Assembly: GCF_003143935.1 (NCBI RefSeq)
Contig: NZ_QFRX01000001.1
Span: 3,455,874 to 3,519,873 of the forward strand
Direction: 5' to 3'
DNA: 64,000 nucleotides
DNA from: Streptomyces sp. Act143
GTDB taxonomy: Bacteria > Actinomycetota > Actinomycetes > Streptomycetales > Streptomycetaceae
The position numbers and the translations under genes were made by a program. Under the pieces are notes generated by a model. The model ran no database searches, had not been told where the DNA came from, and was given only the letters and a program-made list of their open reading frames with translations. Below, piece by piece: positions 7,801 through 18,357 of this stretch (positions are counted from its first letter, which is position 1; every line of letters begins with the position of its first letter).

Positions 7801-9333
7801 ATGACAACGAACCCGCCCCGTGCCGGACGCCGCGAATGGACCGCCCTCGGCGTGCTGATGCTTCCGCTGCTCCTGGTCTCGATGGACGTCTCCGTCCTCT
7901 ACTTCGCGATCCCCTCGATCAGCGCGGACCTGGAACCGTCCGGCACCCAGCAGCTGTGGATCTTCGACATCTACGCGTTCGTGCTGGCGGGCCTGTTGAT
8001 GACGATGGGCTCGCTGGGCGACCGCATCGGCCACCGCCGGCTCCTGCTGCTCGGCGCCACCGCCTTCGGCGCCGCCTCCCTGCTCGCGGCCTACGCCGAC
8101 AGCGCCGAGACCCTGATCGCGGCCCGCGCGGTCCTCGGCATCGGCGGCGCGACCCTGATGCCGTCGACGATGGCGCTGCTGCGCACGATGTTCACCGACC
8201 CCGGCCAGCGCGCGAAGGCGATCGGCCTGTGGTCCGGCGTGATGACGGCCGGCATCGCGCTGGGCTCGGTGATGAGCGGGGTGCTGGTCGAGTACTTCTG
8301 GTGGGGCTCGGTCTTCCTGGTCAACCTGCCCGCGATGGCCCTGCTGCTGGCACTCGGGCCGATCCTGCTCCCGGAGTCCCGCAACCCGGCCCCCGGCCGC
8401 TTCGACTGGCTGAGCGTGCCGCTGTCCATGGCCGCCGTGCTCCCCGTGATCTACGGCCTGAAGGAGATCCCCTCCGAGGGCTGGAACGTCCGCTACGTCG
8501 TCTCGATCACCGTCGGCCTGCTCTTCGCGGCCCTGTTCGTCCGCCGCCAGCGCACCACGGCCGCACCGATGATCGACCCGGCCCTGTTCCGTGGTCGTGG
8601 CTTCGCCCCCGCCGTCGCCCTGAACCTCGTCTCGGCGTTCGGGATCATGGGGTCGGCGTACTTCACCACGCAGTATCTGCAGTCGGTGCTGGACAAGAGC
8701 GCGCTGGAGGCGGCCCTGTGGGCGCTGCTGCCGTCGGTGCCGATCGGTGCGGCGGCGCCGGTCGCGACGAGCCTGGTCCAGAAGGGCGTCGCCCGCGCCC
8801 GGGTCGTCACCGCGGGCTTCGTCATCGCCGCGGCCGGGTTCGTCGTCCTGTCCTTCGCCGGTACGGACTCGCTGTGGCTGGTGCTGACCGCGTGCGCGGT
8901 CCTCGCCGTCGGCGGTGTCGTCGTGATGTCCCAGATCATGGACCTGGCGATGGGCGCCGCCCCGGCCGAGCGGGCGGGCTCCGCGTCCTCCCTGATGGAG
9001 ACCGGCTCCGAGTTCGGTGGCGCGCTGGGAATGGCGCTGCTCGGCTCCATCGGTACGGCGGTCTACCGCCACGAGATGCCGGCCTCGGCCCCGGACGTGG
9101 CCCGGGAGACGCTGGGCGGGGCGCTGGCGGTGGCCGATCGGGTGCCGGGTCTCGCGACGGTGGCCCGGGAGGCGTTCACCAGCGGGATGCAGGGAGCGGC
9201 GATCGGAGGAGCCGTGTTCCTGACGGCGGCCGCGGTACTGGCGGCGGTGATGCTGCGGGGCGTCAAGGTGCGGGAACCGGGGCAGGAAGCGGAACCGGGG
9301 CAGGAAGCGGAACCGGAGACAGTGTCCGCCTGA
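7801..9333 (+). CDS. MFS drug/metabolite exporter, DHA2 family
   Basis: 510 aa with about 14 hydrophobic helices, the hallmark of DHA2 (EmrB/QacA-like) exporters. Motif A is MGSLGDRIGHRRLLLLG and motif C follows near GIALGSVMSGVLVEYFWWGSVFLVNLP. It would export hydrophobic compounds in exchange for protons. The start ATG has no clear ribosome site. The gene is divergent from a TetR regulator. Its C-terminus holds two copies of a nine-residue PGQEAE-type repeat from a short DNA duplication at about 9277-9312. A strong terminator follows. Confidence 0.9.
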   Translation: MTTNPPRAGRREWTALGVLMLPLLLVSMDVSVLYFAIPSISADLEPSGTQQLWIFDIYAFVLAGLLMTMGSLGDRIGHRRLLLLGATAFGAASLLAAYADSAETLIAARAVLGIGGATLMPSTMALLRTMFTDPGQRAKAIGLWSGVMTAGIALGSVMSGVLVEYFWWGSVFLVNLPAMALLLALGPILLPESRNPAPGRFDWLSVPLSMAAVLPVIYGLKEIPSEGWNVRYVVSITVGLLFAALFVRRQRTTAAPMIDPALFRGRGFAPAVALNLVSAFGIMGSAYFTTQYLQSVLDKSALEAALWALLPSVPIGAAAPVATSLVQKGVARARVVTAGFVIAAAGFVVLSFAGTDSLWLVLTACAVLAVGGVVVMSQIMDLAMGAAPAERAGSASSLMETGSEFGGALGMALLGSIGTAVYRHEMPASAPDVARETLGGALAVADRVPGLATVAREAFTSGMQGAAIGGAVFLTAAAVLAAVMLRGVKVREPGQEAEPGQEAEPETVSA

Positions 9334-9340
9334 CGGCAGA

Positions 9341-9383
9341 AAGGCGGGGCGCGCCGAGGTCGAACCTCGGCACGCCCCGCCTT
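9341..9383. terminator. Bidirectional terminator between MFS gene and serA
   Basis: A 20-bp stem (9341-9360 with 9364-9383) has one mismatch and a 3-nt loop. AA/TT-flanked arms lie on both sides. It sits between two convergent genes and so can end both transcripts. Confidence 0.85.
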
Positions 9384-9396
9384 CTTACGTGGTCCC

Positions 9397-10986
9397 TCAG
9401 ACCAGGTTCACCGCGCGGGCCGACGTGGCGCCGATCTCCGCCTCGACCTCGGCCAGCACCCCGGAGGGCACCGTGTCGTCGACGGTCAGCACGGCCAGCG
9501 CCTCGCCGCCCACCGCCGCACGGGCGACCTGCATGCCGGCGATGTTGATCCCGGCCTCGCCGAAAATGCGGCCCACGGTGCCGACGACACCCGGACGGTC
9601 CTCGTAGCGCAGGACGACCATGTGGTCGGCGAGGGCGAGATCCACGTCGTACTCGCCGACGGCCACGATCTTCTGCAGGTGCTTCGGTCCGGCCAGCGTG
9701 CCGGAGACCGCCACCTCCTCGCCGCTGCCGAGCGTGCCGCGCACGGTCACCACGTTGCGGTGGTCGGACGACTCCGAGCTGGTCGTCAGCCGCACCTCGA
9801 CGCCGCGCTCCTGGGCGAACAGCGGGGCGTTGACGTAGGAGACCGTCTCGTCGACGACGTCCTCGAAGACACCCTTGAGGGCGGACAGCTCCAGCACCTT
9901 CACGTCGTGCTGGGTGATCTCGCCGTAGACCTCGACGTCCAGGCGGACGGCGACCTCACCGGCGAGCGCGGTGAAGATCCGGCCGAGGCGCTCGGCGAGC
10001 GGCAGACCCGGCTTGACGTCCTCGGCGATGACACCGCCCTGGACGTTGACCGCGTCGGGCACGAGCTCACCGGCGAGCGCGAGCCGCACCGAGCGGGCGA
10101 CCGCGATACCGGCCTTCTCCTGGGCCTCGTCGGTGGAGGCACCGAGGTGCGGGGTGCAGACGACCTGGTCGAGCTCGAAGAGCGGGGAGTCCGTGCAGGG
10201 CTCCTTCGCGTACACGTCGAGACCGGCGCCGGCGACCCGGCCCTCCTTCAGCGCCGAGAACAGCGCCTCCTCGTCGACGATGCCGCCGCGCGCGGCGTTG
10301 ACGATCCGCACGCTCGGCTTGACCTTGTGCAGGGCCTCGTCGCCGATGAGACCGAGGGTCTCGGGGGTCTTGGGCAGGTGGACGGTGATGAAGTCGGAGA
10401 CCTCGAGGAGCTCGTCCAGGGACAGCACCTTGACGCCCATCTGCGCGGCCCGCGCGGGCTGCACGTAGGGGTCGTAGGCGACGACCTTCATGCCGAAGGC
10501 GGACATGCGCTGCGCGACGAGCGCGCCGATGCGGCCGAGGCCGACGACACCGAGGGTCTTCTCGGCGAGCTCGACGCCCGTGTACTTGCTGCGCTTCCAC
10601 TCGCCGTTCTTCAGGGCGGTGTTGGCCTGCGGGATGTGGCGCGCGGTGGCCAGCAGCAGACCGCAGGCCAGCTCGGCGGCGGTCACGATGTTGGAGGTCG
10701 GGGCGTTGACGACCATCACGCCGGCCTTGGTGGCGGCGGAGACGTCCACGTTGTCCAGGCCGACGCCGGCTCGTGCGACGACCTTCAGGCGACGGCTCGC
10801 GGCAATGGCCTCGGCGTCCACCTTGGTGGCGGAGCGGATCAGGATCGCGTCGACCTCGGCGATGGCGGGCAGCAGCTCGGCGCGGTCCGCGCCGTTGCAG
10901 TGCCGGATCTCGAAGTCGGGGCCAAGCGCGTCGACGGTCGCGGGCGACAGCTCTTCAGCGATGAGTACGACGGGTTTCGAGCTCAC
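9397..10986 (-). CDS. serA: D-3-phosphoglycerate dehydrogenase
   Basis: 529 aa from GTG at 10986, with GAGGA five to six bases upstream; an ATG four codons earlier is less likely. It makes 3-phosphohydroxypyruvate, the first step of serine synthesis in the cytoplasm. The NAD fold carries VGLGRIGALVAQRM, with catalytic ARGGIVDEEAL and the His in TPHLGAST. It continues into the intervening ASB-like domain and a C-terminal ACT domain (VVLRYEDRPGVVGTVGRIF) for serine feedback. The length is typical of the long actinobacterial form. It is downstream of ilvBNC but behind its own hairpin and 230-bp gap. Confidence 0.97.
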   Translation of the reverse strand: MSSKPVVLIAEELSPATVDALGPDFEIRHCNGADRAELLPAIAEVDAILIRSATKVDAEAIAASRRLKVVARAGVGLDNVDVSAATKAGVMVVNAPTSNIVTAAELACGLLLATARHIPQANTALKNGEWKRSKYTGVELAEKTLGVVGLGRIGALVAQRMSAFGMKVVAYDPYVQPARAAQMGVKVLSLDELLEVSDFITVHLPKTPETLGLIGDEALHKVKPSVRIVNAARGGIVDEEALFSALKEGRVAGAGLDVYAKEPCTDSPLFELDQVVCTPHLGASTDEAQEKAGIAVARSVRLALAGELVPDAVNVQGGVIAEDVKPGLPLAERLGRIFTALAGEVAVRLDVEVYGEITQHDVKVLELSALKGVFEDVVDETVSYVNAPLFAQERGVEVRLTTSSESSDHRNVVTVRGTLGSGEEVAVSGTLAGPKHLQKIVAVGEYDVDLALADHMVVLRYEDRPGVVGTVGRIFGEAGINIAGMQVARAAVGGEALAVLTVDDTVPSGVLAEVEAEIGATSARAVNLV

Positions 10987-11176
10987 GTGAGTCCTCACAT
11001 GTCCAATGCGGACGGCCGTCCCGACGGCCGCAGGCGGTGGAGGGTTGCTAGCCGCGTGGAAGACGCACGACGCTGTGGGCCTGACGCGTATGTAGTGCAG
11101 CAGTGTAGTGGCGTCGCGAACGTCGTTTTACGCCGCTGCGGAAGGATCACCCGTCCGTGGTCGGACAGGTTGGACA

Positions 11177-11207
11177 ACGGGGCCGGAGCATGCCGCTCCG
11201 GCCCCGT
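11177..11207. terminator. Hairpin downstream of ilvC
   Basis: Perfect 13-bp arms (11177-11189 with 11195-11207) enclose a 5-nt loop, directly after the ilvC stop on the minus strand. There is only a short T-rich tail. It probably ends the ilvBNC transcript before serA. Confidence 0.75.
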
Positions 11208-11218
11208 CGTTCGAGGAC

Positions 11219-12855
<1,637 letters not shown>

Positions 12856-12876
12856 GATCTTTTACGTCTCTCTCGC

Positions 12877-14730
12877 TCAGTCGTCTTCGTTGTCGCCGAA
12901 GTCGGGGCGGACGTCCCGGGCGGCCATGATCTCGTCGTTGGAGGTGCCGGCGGCGACCATCGGCCACACCATGGCGTCCTCGTGGACGATGAAGTCGATG
13001 ACGACCGGGCGGTCGTTGATGGAGTTCGCCTCTTCGATGACCTTGTCGAGGTCGGCCGGGTCCTCGCAGCGGATCGCGTAGCAGCCCATGGCCTCCGACA
13101 GCTTCACGAAGTCGGGGACGCGGGTGCCGCGGGCGTCCGGGTTGACGTCGTCCGGGCCGCTGTGGAGCACGGTGTTGGAGTACCGCTGGTTGTAGAAGAG
13201 GGTCTGCCACTGGCGGACCATCCCCAGGGCGCCGTTGTTGATGACGGCGACCTTGATCGGGATGTTGTTCAGGGCGCAGGTGGTGAGTTCCTGGTTGGTC
13301 ATCTGGAAGCAGCCGTCGCCGTCGATCGCCCAGACCGTCCGGTCCGGCCGGCCGGCCTTGGCGCCCATCGCCGCCGGGACCGCGTAGCCCATGGTGCCGG
13401 CGCCGCCGGAGTTCAGCCAGGTCGCGGGCTTCTCGTACTCGATGTAGTGCGCGGCCCACATCTGGTGCTGGCCGACACCCGCCGCGAAGATCGTTCCCTC
13501 CGGGGCGAGCTGCCCGATGCGCTCGATGACCTGCTGCGGGGAGAGCTGGCCGTTGTCCGGCTGCTCGTAGCCCAGCGGGTACGTCTCGCGCCAGCGGTTG
13601 AGGTCCTTCCACCAGGCGGTGTAGTCGCCCCGGTGGCCCTCGCTGTGCTCCTTCTGCACGGCCTGGACCAGGTCGGCGATGACCTCGCGGGCGTCACCGA
13701 CGATCGGCACGTCCGCGGCGCGGTTCTTGCCGATCTCCGCGGGGTCGATGTCGGCGTGGACGATCTTGGCGTGCGGGGCGAAGCTGTCCAGCTTGCCGGT
13801 GACGCGGTCGTCGAAGCGGGCTCCGAGGGCGACGATCAGGTCGGCCTTCTGCAGCGCGGTGACGGCGGTGACCGCACCGTGCATGCCCGGCATTCCCACG
13901 TGCAGCGGGTGGCTGTCGGGGAATGCGCCGAGCGCCATCAGGGTGGTGGTGACGGGCGCTCCGGTGAGCTCTGCGAGGACCTTCAGCTCGGCGGTGGCCT
14001 GGGCCTTGATGACGCCGCCGCCGACGTAGAGGACGGGCCGCTTGGCGGCGGTGATGAGCTTGGCCGCCTCGCGGATCTGCTTGGCGTGCGGCTTGGTCAC
14101 CGGGCGGTAGCCGGGGAGGTCCATGACCGGCGGCCAGGAGAACGTGGTCTGGGCCTGGAGGATGTCCTTGGGGATGTCCACCAGCACCGGGCCGGGGCGG
14201 CCGGTGGAGGCGATGTGGAACGCCTGCGCGATGGTCCGCGGGATGTCCTCGGCCTTGGTGACCAGGAAGCTGTGCTTGGTGATCGGCATCGTGATGCCGA
14301 CGATGTCCGCCTCCTGGAAGGCGTCCGTGCCGATCGACTTGGAGACCACCTGACCGGTGATCGCCACCAGCGGCACCGAGTCCATGTTCGCGTCCGCGAT
14401 CGGGGTGACCAGGTTGGTCGCGCCCGGACCCGAGGTCGCCATGCAGACGCCGACCTTGCCGGTGGCCTGCGCGTAACCGGTGGCCGCGTGACCGGCGCCC
14501 TGCTCGTGGCGGACCAGGACGTGGCGCACCCGGGTGGAGTCCATCATCGGGTCGTACGCCGGCAGGATCGTGCCGCCGGGGATACCGAATACCGTGTCGA
14601 CACCGACCTCCTCGAGAGAGCGGATGAGGGACTTCGCACCCGTGACGTGCTCGGGTGCGGACTGCTGTCCTCCGGATCGGGGCCGCGGCTGCGGATGGTG
14701 GGCCCCGGTGGCCTGCTCGGTCATCGTCAT
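12877..14730 (-). CDS. ilvB: Acetolactate synthase large (catalytic) subunit
   Basis: 617 aa. A ThDP enzyme that condenses two pyruvates, or pyruvate with 2-ketobutyrate, as the first shared step of branched-chain amino acid synthesis. The N-terminal ThDP region holds the catalytic Glu ([15 protein letters not shown]). A central FAD-binding fold follows, then the ThDP motif from [14 protein letters not shown] to INN. It is first in the ilvBNC run and is preceded by a leader peptide and attenuator hairpin. Confidence 0.97.
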   Translation of the reverse strand: MTMTEQATGAHHPQPRPRSGGQQSAPEHVTGAKSLIRSLEEVGVDTVFGIPGGTILPAYDPMMDSTRVRHVLVRHEQGAGHAATGYAQATGKVGVCMATSGPGATNLVTPIADANMDSVPLVAITGQVVSKSIGTDAFQEADIVGITMPITKHSFLVTKAEDIPRTIAQAFHIASTGRPGPVLVDIPKDILQAQTTFSWPPVMDLPGYRPVTKPHAKQIREAAKLITAAKRPVLYVGGGVIKAQATAELKVLAELTGAPVTTTLMALGAFPDSHPLHVGMPGMHGAVTAVTALQKADLIVALGARFDDRVTGKLDSFAPHAKIVHADIDPAEIGKNRAADVPIVGDAREVIADLVQAVQKEHSEGHRGDYTAWWKDLNRWRETYPLGYEQPDNGQLSPQQVIERIGQLAPEGTIFAAGVGQHQMWAAHYIEYEKPATWLNSGGAGTMGYAVPAAMGAKAGRPDRTVWAIDGDGCFQMTNQELTTCALNNIPIKVAVINNGALGMVRQWQTLFYNQRYSNTVLHSGPDDVNPDARGTRVPDFVKLSEAMGCYAIRCEDPADLDKVIEEANSINDRPVVIDFIVHEDAMVWPMVAAGTSNDEIMAARDVRPDFGDNEDD

Positions 14731-14803
14731 TCTCTTCTCGATGCTGAGGGTTTTTGCGAGGTTCGTGCGGTGTGGGCGGTTTTACGTTCGGTGCTGGTGC
14801 AAC

Positions 14804-14837
14804 AAAAAACCCCTCGTGCCGGAAGGCAAGCGAGGGG
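14804..14837 (-). terminator. ilvB attenuator terminator hairpin
   Basis: On the minus strand, CCCCTCG pairs with CGAGGGG (14831-14837 with 14810-14816), with an inner TGCC/GGCA stem, followed by six T (14804-14809). It lies between the leader peptide and ilvB and is a textbook intrinsic terminator. A second short stem (14856-14862 with 14870-14876, GCTGAGC/GCTCAGC) overlaps the leader-peptide stop side and is a candidate pause or antiterminator partner. Confidence 0.85.
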
Positions 14838-14877
14838 AGCGCGCCGGGAGTGGTCGCTGAGCGGTCGAGGCTCAGCT

Positions 14878-14919
14878 TCAGCCGACGCGCTTTCCAAGTA
14901 CGAGAATTCGGGTGCGCAT
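14878..14919 (-). CDS. ilvB leader peptide (13 aa), ribosome-mediated attenuation
   Basis: ATG at 14919 is preceded by GGGGGGAGGG and reads MRTRILVLGKRVG then TGA. Five of 13 residues are Ile, Leu or Val. The ILVL run uses ATT CTC GTA CTT, of which ATT, GTA and CTT are rare in this GC-rich genome; that should sharpen stalling when charged branched-chain tRNA is short. It ends 40 bp before the terminator hairpin. Similar leaders before ilvB have been predicted in actinobacteria. Confidence 0.85.
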   Translation of the reverse strand: MRTRILVLGKRVG

Positions 14920-14952
14920 GGCACTGACCCTCCCCCCGGCGCGCACCACGTG

Positions 14953-17900
14953 TCAAGTGGGTGGGACGGGAGTCTCATTATGTGAGCGAAGGGCACTTCC
15001 GCCTCCGAGGACTGCGGTTCCGCCCTTGAGGACGGCCGTCACGCCACTGGTGACTCCACTTGTGTACACCCCCGCACCGCCGCCCGCGAACGCCGGCTCG
15101 ATCGGTCCGTGCGGCACCGGAAAGTGGCCGGAAGTGAGCGCCCGGCGCAGCCGGTACTCGTCCAGCGGGCCGGAGAACGCCATCCCCTGACCGTGTGTAC
15201 AGCCCATCGCCCGCAGCGCCACGACCTGCTCCGGCAGATCCACGCCGTCGGCCACGGACTGGAGCCCCAGATCACCGGCGATCCTGAGCAGTCCGCTGGT
15301 GATCTTGTGCAGCCGCGCGGACTCCACGACCCCGTCGACCAGGCTGCGGTCCAGCTTCAGGATGTCCACGGGCAGTCTGCGCAGCGCCGTGATCGCCGCG
15401 TATCCGCTGCCGAAGCCGTCCAGCGCGATCCGGACACCGAGCCGGCGCAGCGCCGCCAACCGGCGCTCCAGCTCGTCCAGGGAGACCCGGGGGTCGGTCT
15501 CGGACAGCTCGATCACCAGGGACCCGGACGGCAGCCCGTGCCGGGTCAGCAGGGCCTCGATCGAGCCGGGCGGCAGCGAGCGGTCCAGCAGCCGGCGGGC
15601 GCTCATCCGGACCGTCACCGGCACGGACACCCCGGTCCCGGTCCGCTCGGCGGCCTGCTCGACGGCCTCCTCGAGGATCCAGCGGCCGAGTTCCTGCGTC
15701 TTGTCGCTGTCCTCGGCCACCCGCAGGAACTCGGCGGGCGTGAACAGGACACCCTGCGAGGAACGCCAGCGCGCCTGGGCGGCGACCGAGGTGATCCGGC
15801 CGTCCTCCAGACACACCACCGGCTGGTGCAGCAGCGCGAACTCGCCGTCGTGCAGCGCGGCGCGCAGGCGGGTGGCGAGTTCCGCCTTGCGTACGACGTC
15901 CTGCTGCATCTGGGGCGCGTACAGCTCGACGCGTCCCTTTCCGGCCGACTTGGCGCGGTACATCGCCAGGTCGGCGTTGCGCAGGATCTCGCCCGCACCC
16001 AGGCCCGGCTCGGAGAAGGCGACGCCGATGGAGGCGGCGACCCGGACATCGTTGCCGTCGATGAGGTAGGGCTGGGAGAGCGTGATCCTGAGCCGGTCGG
16101 CCAGTTCCAGGATGTGGCGTTCGCGGGCGGAGCGGTCACGGGTGCCGTCGCCGACGATCAGGGCCGCGAACTCGTCGCCGCCGAGCCTGGACGCGGTGTC
16201 GCCGTGCCGGACCGCGTCCTGGAGTCTGCGGGCGGCCTGGACGAGCAGCTCGTCCCCGGCCTGGTGCCCGATCGTGTCGTTGACGGCCTTGAAGCCGTCG
16301 AGGTCGATGAAGAGGACGGCCGTGCCGCGGTCGGAGGCGCGGCGGCCGGAAAGCGCCTGCTGGACGCGCTTGGTGAACAGGGCGCGGTTGGGCAGGTCGG
16401 TGAGCGGGTCGTGCTCGGCGTTGTGCTGGAGCTGCGCCTGGAGGCGCACTCTCTCGGTCACGTCCCGGCTGTTGAAGATGAGGCCGCCGTGGTGGCGGTT
16501 GACGGTGGACTCGACGTTGAGCCAGCCGCCGTCGCCGGACTTGAAGCGGCACTCGATGCGGGTGGTGGGTTCCTCCAGCGGGCTGGCGGCGAGGAAGCGG
16601 CGCACCTCGTGCACCACGCAGCCCAGGTCCTCCGGGTGGATGAGGTTGGCCAGTTCCGTACCCACCAGGTCCTCGGCGGAGCGTCCGTAGACCCCGGCGG
16701 CGGCCGGGGAGACGTACCGGAGGATGCCGTTGGGTGCGGCGATCATGATGACGTCGCTGGAGCCCTGCACCAGGGAGCGGAAGTGGCTCTCCTTCTGGGC
16801 CAGTTCCTGGGTGAGGGTGATGTTGTCGAGCAGCATGATGCCCTGGCGCACCACGAGGGCGAGCACGACGGTGCCGCAGGTGAGCAGCACCACGCGGTCG
16901 ACGCTGCGGCCGTTGAGCACGTTGTAGAGGATGCCCAGCGTGCAGACGGCGGCGGCGAGGTAGGGCGTGAGGGCGGCCAGGGAGCCGGCGATGGGCCGGG
17001 CGGCCGGATACCGGCTGTGATCACCCCCCTGCGGGGACGGGTGGTGGTGGATGCCGCCACGCGGCCTCGGCAGGTGTTCGTGCACCACGCGCGTGTGCGG
17101 CTCGTCGTCCCCGTGCCCGTGCCGGGGCGTGGCCCAGGGGGCGTAGGCGAGGAGCAGCGAGCCGGCGAACCAGCCCGCGTCCAGCAGCTGCCCCGAGCGG
17201 TAGTCGTTGTGCAGCAGCGGCGAGGTGAACAGGGCGTCGCACATCACGGTCAGGGCGAGCGCGCCGATCGCGGTGTTGACCGCGGAGCGGTTCATCGCCG
17301 AGCGCCGGAAGTGCAGCGCGAGCACCATGCTGACCAGGGCGATGTCGAGCAGCGGATAGGCGAGGGACAGCGCGGTGTGGGCCACGCTGGGCCCCTCGGA
17401 CTTGGCCGCCTGGGCGAGCGCGAGGCTCCACGACAGCGTGAGCAGCGAGCCGCCGATCAGCCAGGCGTCGAGCGCGAGACAGACCCAACCGGCTTTCGTC
17501 ACCGGCCGTTTGGCGAGGACCAGCAGGCCCACGATGGCGGGCGGCGCGAAGCACAGGAAGAACCCGTCGGCATAGCTCGGGCTCGGCACGGGCCGCTCCA
17601 GGACGACCTCGTACCACCCCCAGACCAGGTTGCCGAGGCAGGCCATGGCCGAGGAGAGCGCGAAGAGCAGCCAGGCCGGCCGAAAGCGGATACGGCGTCG
17701 ACGGGCGTAGAGGAAGCAGGACACGGCGGCGATGCCCGCCGCGGCGCTCAGCCCGAAGTCACCCATGATCAGGGCGAGTTCGTCAGAACCCCAGCCGAGT
17801 GCGGAACCGATGGCGTATCCCGCGCAGATCAGGGCCAGGACGAGTTGATGGACCAGGCTCGCCCCGCCGTCGGCGGACGGCGGACGGGACAGCAGCGCCC

Positions 17901-18159
17901 CTGGCGAAGGCCGGTCGCGCAGCGCTCCGTTGAGGGTGGTCGTGGGAGGCGGCGGCGAGCTCACCGGACCCTCCAGGTCCGCTGCGCCCCCGGGTCCAGC
18001 GGCTCCCGGGTCGCTGGGTGCGCATGCCTTTTGCGGCCGCTGTGCCTGCGGTGGTGATGGCTGTGACGGCAGCTGTGGCTGCCGTGGTGACCGCGTCTGT
18101 GCGCGGCCGTGTGCCAGGGTCGCCGCCGGCTGCCCCGCCGCGTCGGATCGTTCGTCCAT
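14953..18159 (-). CDS. Membrane PAS-GGDEF-EAL c-di-GMP signalling protein, degenerate EAL
   Basis: About 1068 aa from ATG at 18159 (TTG at 18198 and GTG at 18189 are alternatives). A Pro/Gln-rich tail of about 100 residues precedes about ten hydrophobic helices, then a PAS domain (SHFRSLVQGSSDVIMIAAPNG), a GGDEF domain with intact SRLGGDEFAAL near residue 659, and a C-terminal EAL domain. The EAL domain is altered: AAQ replaces EAL (about 791), VRMS replaces the metal-binding VNxS, DGFG replaces DDFG, and ADGVD replaces AEGVE. It should therefore make c-di-GMP or sense it, not degrade it. A His-rich loop (HGHGDDEPHTRVVHEH) lies between helices. Confidence 0.88.
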   Translation of the reverse strand: MDERSDAAGQPAATLAHGRAQTRSPRQPQLPSQPSPPQAQRPQKACAPSDPGAAGPGGAADLEGPVSSPPPPTTTLNGALRDRPSPGALLSRPPSADGGASLVHQLVLALICAGYAIGSALGWGSDELALIMGDFGLSAAAGIAAVSCFLYARRRRIRFRPAWLLFALSSAMACLGNLVWGWYEVVLERPVPSPSYADGFFLCFAPPAIVGLLVLAKRPVTKAGWVCLALDAWLIGGSLLTLSWSLALAQAAKSEGPSVAHTALSLAYPLLDIALVSMVLALHFRRSAMNRSAVNTAIGALALTVMCDALFTSPLLHNDYRSGQLLDAGWFAGSLLLAYAPWATPRHGHGDDEPHTRVVHEHLPRPRGGIHHHPSPQGGDHSRYPAARPIAGSLAALTPYLAAAVCTLGILYNVLNGRSVDRVVLLTCGTVVLALVVRQGIMLLDNITLTQELAQKESHFRSLVQGSSDVIMIAAPNGILRYVSPAAAGVYGRSAEDLVGTELANLIHPEDLGCVVHEVRRFLAASPLEEPTTRIECRFKSGDGGWLNVESTVNRHHGGLIFNSRDVTERVRLQAQLQHNAEHDPLTDLPNRALFTKRVQQALSGRRASDRGTAVLFIDLDGFKAVNDTIGHQAGDELLVQAARRLQDAVRHGDTASRLGGDEFAALIVGDGTRDRSARERHILELADRLRITLSQPYLIDGNDVRVAASIGVAFSEPGLGAGEILRNADLAMYRAKSAGKGRVELYAPQMQQDVVRKAELATRLRAALHDGEFALLHQPVVCLEDGRITSVAAQARWRSSQGVLFTPAEFLRVAEDSDKTQELGRWILEEAVEQAAERTGTGVSVPVTVRMSARRLLDRSLPPGSIEALLTRHGLPSGSLVIELSETDPRVSLDELERRLAALRRLGVRIALDGFGSGYAAITALRRLPVDILKLDRSLVDGVVESARLHKITSGLLRIAGDLGLQSVADGVDLPEQVVALRAMGCTHGQGMAFSGPLDEYRLRRALTSGHFPVPHGPIEPAFAGGGAGVYTSGVTSGVTAVLKGGTAVLGGGSALRSHNETPVPPT

Positions 18160-18357
18160 AGGCCGTGCATCGCCCGTCGCCCCCCTCACAGTCTGCAATG
18201 TCCATCCCCGGCGCCGAACGGTGCGCGGCGCAGCCCCTGTCGGGACGATACACCAGTCTCGTCACTCAGGGACATAGTTCCTCTACGCTCCGTGACGACC
18301 AGCGGCGTTGTGGGCACGGACCGCGTCCGTAAGGTTGCGGAGGGTGCCGGAAGCGGA

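Noticed and set aside
15109..18057. A 982-codon plus-strand frame opposite the GGDEF-EAL gene
   Set aside because: Low-complexity shadow of the minus-strand gene with no recognisable domain.
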